Shown piece by piece: positions 58,700-64,000 of a stretch of DNA of 64,000 nt (positions are counted from its first letter, which is position 1; every line of letters starts with the position of its first letter). This stretch comes from Rhyacophila brunnea (lineage: Eukaryota; Arthropoda; Insecta; Trichoptera; Rhyacophilidae), in the NCBI GenBank assembly GCA_022495005.1, contig JAGYXB010000622.1, positions 248,001-312,000 of the forward strand, in the 5' to 3' direction. The notes beneath the pieces were generated by a model. The model had not been told where the DNA came from. It saw nothing but the letters and a program-made list of their open reading frames with translations, and made no database searches. Position numbers and translations under genes: made by a program.

Positions 58700-59310
58700 C
58701 AGTTCAGCGATGATTAGATTTAATGACCATATTTCCGATGTTCCGATTTTAAGGTTTAAAAAGGAGTCTGCCAAGGGTGTATACTGTCGCCGGCACTTTT
58801 AAATATCTACGTAGAATGGTTGGAAAGGAGGCTTCTCAATTGAAGAGAGTGAGATATTTAATTTAAGAAGGAATTTAGTAAAGAATTTACGATCATCAAG
58901 ATATTATGAAAAAATCGCTGATATTTTCTATCTTCATATACGGTGCAAAAACCTGGGCTTTCAGAGAATCCGATAAGAATCGAATTGACGTGTTTGAGAT
59001 GTGGTGCTGATGAAGTATGCTGCGGGTTCCATGGACGGCCAGGCATACAAATGTATCGGAATAGCTTGGCATCAAATAACGTCTTCCGTCCAACTGCAAG
59101 AGACTCGTTCTCCAATTCTTAGGTCATATAGCATATATATAAGGATTCGAACAACTTGGAGAGAAGATTGATCTCTGGTAGTGGCAAAGGGGGGAGATTG
59201 CGAGAAGGACAATGACTGAATCAACAAGATTAGCACAGGATCGTTCTAAATGTAAGAAGATTGTTGGAAACGCATATAATTTCAGTGATTGCCATCCTCA
59301 TTAATGAGAT
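58700..59310 (+). pseudogene. Decayed LINE fragment
   Basis: KGVCQGCILSPALLNIYVEW at 58760-58820 corresponds to the RT motif (V-x-Q-G-C-x-L-S-P-x-L-F-N). After a deletion that removed the YADD region, GAKTWAFRESDKNRIDVFEM follows at 58940-59000, then SMLRVPWTARHTNVS. The remainder is full of stops. It is a different LINE family from the W-[RQ]-W-A-G-H fragments beside it, and more eroded than the one at 52.4 kb. Confidence 0.75.
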
Positions 59311-60497
59311 AGGGTATGAAAAAGTCTTAAAATACTATATTATAATATTATCTGATAGGTAAAACCTTCCGATTTATATTTTAAATTAATAACGCTCAAA
59401 ATGTTATCAAATTTACAATAACATAATAAACAAGCAGAAACTCCTCATACTGAATTGTCTAATTAATTACGTACGTGAAGCATCTATCCACCTGCCTTTC
59501 TTGAGTCACGCGTATCTCTTGTTTGTACATATTTTTTTTACGTAATTTCACTCTAAAAGCACATGCCCGACGTGCTTGAAGTAGTAAGTAAACTAATGAC
59601 TATTCAAAGAAGAGTGATTAGATATCTTCCAACATTACCAACAAAATCTCAACGCAACGTCTAATGAATACAAATTAATTTTAGATAAGCACCGGCTAGT
59701 CGCTTCTTAGTTTCGCCCACTAAATCTGTAAAAATAAGTATGCTTATAGGGACCTACGCCTTTTGAGATGTGATTCAGACAATTATTAGTTTATACTTGA
59801 CAAAAATGTTTTTTATCATTAAGGTTTTTTATAAATTTTGTGTATATAAGCACATATGTATCTATTAGTTTTGAAAACGTATTATGAAAGTGATGGCAAA
59901 AAGGGTCCCTTACTATAGAACCAAACTATAGGAAACTCTGAAAATAGAGAAGAGCATTAACATTATTTGCATACAAAATTTGGACTAACGTCAAACCGAA
60001 GATATCTACTTTCAGATATTTTTATAGGGAAATCACAGAAGGCTCTATCCGGAAGAAGGTTCACGATTTTTGATTCTCACCCAAAATCATATAAGGAAGC
60101 CGACAAGAATACCCGATGTGATAGAGGTCGCTAAGAAGATGAAATGGCAATGGGCTGGACATGTTGCTGGGCGAGTGGACAACCGCTGGACAAATCCCGT
60201 CATACAGTGGTACCCAAGGGGTATTAAGCGCCCACCCCGTTGGATAAATGAGCTCATAAAGTTCGGTGGATTACGTGGAAGCAAAGAACTAGGGACCGAG
60301 AAAATTGGAGAAAGATATGGGGAGGCCTTCATCCAATAGTAGATCGGCCCCCGGCAGATGATGATGATGATGTAAAACAAAAATGTATTATCTTTATCGT
60401 ATGGATCTTCAGTATGAATGACCACACCAAAGCTTCAAAATCGATGTTTTTAATTTAAAAAAAAAACATTAAGGGGGATCCTTATGCCAACAGACAA
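59311..60497. other. Middle of intron 3
   Basis: AT-rich, with a LINE tail at 60.07 kb. I see nothing else. Confidence 0.4.
60070..60375 (+). pseudogene. LINE C-terminal fragment with (ATG)n tail, third copy
   Basis: The frame HIRKPTRIPDVIEVAKKMKW then QWAGHVAGRVDNRWTNPVIQ WYPRG follows the 46.4-kb fragment closely, but has lost a few codons in the basic RPRGRW segment. It stops at 60339. The sequence then runs into (ATG)n at 60360-60372. 5' truncated. Located in intron 3, sense orientation. Confidence 0.85.
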
Positions 60498-61246
60498 CCT
60501 AGCGGAAAAACACGAAGCTTGCAATTTGAGATTTTTTTTTGATAATTTACAATGTCAACTGTATTAATTAATAAATGAAAACATTAAAAAGATTTTTTTT
60601 TAATTCAAAGATAAACTTACAATGTAAAATAATGTAATAAAATATGAATTCGTTGCAGGGTCACATCTTATTATTACATTATATTTTATGCTCATATTTA
60701 TTATTAAGATTTAGTTTATTAAGTTTTAAATTTTTTAAGATTTAGATTTTTGACTATTTCATCGTTTTAATATTTTTAATATTCATTTTAAAAAACATCG
60801 TTTTTTATATATATTAATGTGTATAACTTGAAATCCTTTTTATTTATATCAAATTTTATTTTAGATATGGTCCCAATTTGATAAAAAGGATTTCAAGTTA
60901 TACACATTTATATTTTTAAAACATCGATGTTTTTTAAAATGAGCATAAATACCTAATATTAAAACTATGAATTAGTCAAAAATCTCTGTCACAAAAAATA
61001 GAAAACATAATTAACTAAATTTAATAATAAATAAGACTATAAAATAATATGTAATAATAGCGTGGACCCTGCACAAAATTCACATTTTACAACATTTTTC
61101 TTAAATTGTAAGTTTATCTTAGTCTTAAAATAAAAAATATTTTTCTTTTTAATGTTTTCAGATACATATTTATTAATAAATACAGTTTGAATTGTAAATT
61201 ATCAAAAAAATGTCTCAAATTGCATGCTTCGTATTTTTCCGCTAGG
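60498..61246. mobile_element. Large foldback element (749 bp) in intron 3
   Basis: CCTAGCGGAAAAACACGAAG C at the left pairs with GCTTCGTATTTTTCCGCTAGG at the right. Pairing continues inwards through GATAATTTACAAT, AACATTAAAAAGA, GATAAACTTACAAT, TGCAGGGTC and AAAAAACATCG to a centre where GTGTATAACTTGAAATCCTT TTT faces its complement at 60881-60906. The arms are about 350 bp with scattered mismatches and small indels. No coding capacity. A diverged relative is at 43.9-44.3 kb. In the pre-mRNA of the surrounding gene this would form a long double-stranded hairpin. Confidence 0.88.
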
Positions 61247-61689
61247 TGCCTCTTTTAGAAAGGCTGAGTAAAGGCTTCACCATAAGTTTGTAATTCTGTA
61301 AGCGCTGTAAACATCCTCGCAATGTTGCATTTTGGTAACTTTAAGGTTAATTTATAGTAGAATATTATTGGAATAGATTCTAATATTACGTGCGATGTTT
61401 GCTTCTTAATTCGGGTAATAGATGGCTCTATGAAATCACAACTTTTGATGTGATCTTCCAGATATAATTATTGTTTATTTTGTTATTTTGTTTAATATTG
61501 CATCTTTCGTCTTTGTCGCTAGATGTATGCAGTAGATCCACATTAGCATAATATCACTCCCCTTTATCATGACTATAACCTTGAGGTTGAGGTTATTGTA
61601 GTGAATCTTTTTCCAAGGAATGGTTCTATTCACCCAACCTATTATTATGATTATTCCTTTGGATTGAGCCATTGATAATTTTAAAAAAA

Positions 61690-61770
61690 ACGGAGTTCGC
61701 TGCGAGATTCGAACATGCAATCTACGGTTTTATAAGCATTTTATAAGGCTGACTTTCTGCCGTTACTCCC
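61690..61770 (-). repeat. tRNA-like repeat (family 1-like)
   Basis: Minus strand: GCATGTTCGAATCTCGCAGC holds a B box, followed by GAACTCCGTTTTTTTTAAAA, a T run as in the other family 1 members. The A-box half is weak (TTACAGCAGAAAGTCAGCC-like). Confidence 0.5.
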
Positions 61771-62339
61771 CCGCTGGTAGGGAGGAAGTTCAGTCCTATC
61801 AAATTACATACCTTTTTGGTATCTACTAGAATTTTTTAGTTAATTACTATTTAATAGAAATATAACATTTTATGAACCTGAGTGTTCGATAATTTCCCAT
61901 AGATATTAAATTGGGCTCAATTTGTATTCCTTATTTACCTATCATGGACGGACAAATGCAGTAACAATCTCCTGACATGTAAATTTGCTTAAAATTTAAT
62001 CAGACAACGATGCAGGTGAAAAAAATAAATATAATGTCTAAAATAACATTTGCTTTGGTTAGCATGTTAAAAATTGTTTTTTTTATGAGAAATACCTTAT
62101 AATAAACAAAATCTGTTCGCTGAAGGCTGGAATTGAACAAAAACTGAAATCGCCAAAAAATATTTGTAGCAAAACAGCATAAAATTGCTTGCAACGTGTC
62201 ATAATTTTTTTTTTTACGATCCTTAAAGTCTCTGATTAAACTTTAAGAAAAACGATGTAATATAAGTAAATGAATGAAATTATTTTTCTAATAATTCACA
62301 AACAGAAAACACGGATTTTAATGTTTTTTTTTCACAAAG

Positions 62340-62400
62340 TGGAGCAGTAGGATCGATGATTTTCGAACCGGAGTTACGCTCCGGTCCACTCCTGTCCGTT
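62340..62400 (+). repeat. Short palindromic dispersed repeat
   Basis: GGAGCAGTAGGATCGATGAT TTTCGAACCGGAGTTACGCT CCGGTCC contains the hairpin CCGGAG...CTCCGG. The segment at 32746-32793 (GGAGCAATAGTGTCGACGAT TTCGTGAAC..., GCTCCGGCC) looks like the same family. Confidence 0.45.
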
Positions 62401-63137
62401 TCCAGCTCTGGTTAATTGTGTAATACTGAAATATTAGAGCTGTTTCGGTCTCCATGGACTTAAGCTAAGAATAAGTGAAGATAAAATAAATATTGTGTAA
62501 TGAGGAAAACATACTAATATAGTTTTGAATTATCTGTCATCGGTAAGAGAGGGTAAACTTTTGGTTTATAATACATAATCATCAACAAAGGTCGATGTAA
62601 GACCATGCATGTCGCTACTTGTTCATTTTAACCAAGTCCTTAATATTTAGAACCCTACCTCGTATTTTCAGTCAACACAATATATTGGTAGGTTGGTAGG
62701 GATAACGTTGACAGACAACAAAAGAAATCTATGAACCACACCAAAAAGATCTCGCTGTATAATTGATGTCATCAAACCAGTTTTCTTAGATAAGATTTAT
62801 GAAATTTCCCACACAGAGACCGAAAATTTCACAATCATCATACTTTTTTTTCATTTTCTGTGTTTGATTAACGAAAATAGTAGTTACCTAATTATCGACA
62901 CGCAACAACCATTGTAGTAGAAAACCACATATTTTTTAATGTAATATTCTTTATTCTCTAAGCAATATTTGTTTACTATTAAAACTAGCTTGTGATGTGT
63001 GTTTATCTCACTTAACTGGTCGGCCCGCCATGTCGGGCCCCCAGGCTAGAGCCCTATCAGCTATCCCCGTGTGGTGCCATGTGTTGGGTAGATGTCAGTA
63101 TAACTGTATAATATTATTTTAATTTAATATGTTTTAG

Positions 63138-63343
63138 AAAATCACATCTCAGATCCATACTTACTGGAAGGAATTGACGCAGTTGAAGCCCTGGAAAGGA
63201 TCAACGCTCACGGAGAACTGTTCCATCATGAAATTCCTCACGTGAGAGCCCTGCTAGCCAATCAGAGGCATAGGACTGAAAATGGACTCCATGCTAATCG
63301 CCTAGGAAGCATACGCAAAACCTCTCCATGGTATAGGACGTAA
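63138..63343 (+). CDS. Putative secreted protein, last exon
   Basis: The exon follows TAATATGTTTTAG. The first two bases complete a Glu codon. It encodes 68 residues, beginning ENHISDPYLLEGIDAVEALE with an acidic, possibly helical part, then HGELFHHEIPHVRALLANQ and a basic C-terminus ending SIRKTSPWYRT before TAA. An ATTAAA at 63450-63455 could be the poly(A) signal; no AATAAA is close. The frame joins exactly to exon 3. Intron 3 is 6.8 kb and contains LINE fragments and a 749-bp foldback. Confidence 0.85.
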
Positions 63344-64000
63344 AACATGCGTTTTCTTAATGCTACTCATTTATTGTTAGGTATCTTTTCCATATTCAGG
63401 ATTATTTTACAGAATGAGTGGAAACACTTGCAGCCATCCATCGTCTTTCATTAAACACCTAAAACTTACCATTATTTGAATCACTATTATTTTCTAAGAT
63501 GTGAAAAATGTCATCATTTGACTACACTGATTTTTTATTCCGCAAATCACAAACTGGTATGAGATAATTTTAATATTTTTGTGTACATGTTCATTAGGAT
63601 GGTTGGCTCAGTGGGACATCAAGAGAAAACCAGTAGGTTGCAAACGAATGTTTTTTTTTTTGCTAAACATTTATATTGCAAATCATGAACAACGCGTGTG
63701 TAGTTTCCAGATTCCATGTTATGGTGGGTTTATTACATTTTTATAACATTTGACAATACGATTCATTCAGTTTATGTCTATACTTTATTTTGAATTTTTT
63801 AAATATATATCTATTATAGGTACCTACTTACTAAAAAATATAGTATTGTGTAGTTACATACGTATATATTATAATAATGTATAATATAATTTTGGACCGA
63901 TTGCATTGAATATTTCCCATCAGCTGCATGCAGGAATCTGAAACAATTTACTCACCGTTTCAAAATGACTACTTATCTGAAACTTGTAATTTATGGATGA
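63344..64000. other. 3' flank of the gene
   Basis: Probably the 3' untranslated region first (ATTAAA at 63450), then AT-rich spacer with a tRNA-like repeat at 63.6 kb. No further gene is seen before the window ends. Confidence 0.5.
63599..63650 (+). repeat. Partial tRNA-like repeat
   Basis: GGATGGTTGGCTCAGTGGGA CATC is a good A box. CAGTAGGTTGCAAACG is a poor B box, followed by a run of T. The anticodon arm is not convincing. Probably a decayed SINE head. Confidence 0.4.

Larger units (their letters stand above)
61247..63137. other. Last part of intron 3
   Basis: AT-rich with a tRNA-like repeat and a short palindromic repeat. A GC-rich piece at 63018-63080 (GTCGGCCCGCCATGTCGGGC, hairpin-forming) lies about 60 bp before the last exon. 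It shares CCCCGTGTGG[CT]GCCA with 7428-7445. Confidence 0.5.

Overview
The window is AT-rich eukaryotic DNA, almost certainly from an insect. Supporting signs are GT-AG introns of several kilobases, mariner and hAT elements, tRNA-derived short repeats, RTE-like LINE fragments, and frequent AGGTACCTACCTA-type motifs that are common in Lepidoptera and aphid genomes. The sequence does not let me decide the order of insect. There are no prokaryotic genes, no CRISPR array and no convincing functional tRNA or rRNA gene.

Only one host gene is well supported. It lies on the + strand from about 50.3 kb to 63.3 kb. Four coding exons (50330-50600, 55469-55609, 56154-56324, 63138-63343) join in one frame, and all three introns are phase 1. 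They encode a His- and Pro-rich, probably secreted protein of at least 262 residues that I do not recognise; the start codon lies in an upstream exon. Exons 2 and 3 carry a similar PS[IV]P...YG module and look like an internal duplication. Introns 1 and 3 are full of mobile elements.

The rest is a dense record of transposable elements. 0-16 kb: tRNA-like short repeats, a LINE C-terminal fragment (3.1 kb), a small MITE (6.6 kb), and a LINE RNase H/zinc-knuckle fragment at 13.4-14.4 kb split by a MITE. 16.5-19.1 kb: an approximately 128-bp tandem array with a three-unit higher-order period. 21-28 kb: two palindromic foldback elements, a 1301-bp mariner, a TTAA-flanked foldback, and an hAT-type MITE with a perfect 8-bp target duplication. 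29-32 kb: tRNA-like elements, one of them enclosed in long inverted repeats. 33-37 kb: a MITE, an internally deleted mariner of a second family, and an hAT-like element containing another TTAA foldback. 42-47 kb: inverted-repeat elements, tRNA-like repeats and a LINE tail. 50-64 kb: the gene, with a second 1301-bp mariner and an RTE-like LINE in intron 1, a nested pair of hAT elements also in intron 1, and LINE tails plus a 749-bp foldback in intron 3.

The best candidates for something not ordinary are the tRNA-like modules bounded by inverted repeats, the two mariner copies that share the same disabling frameshift, the paired foldback families, and the exon-duplicated secreted protein gene.
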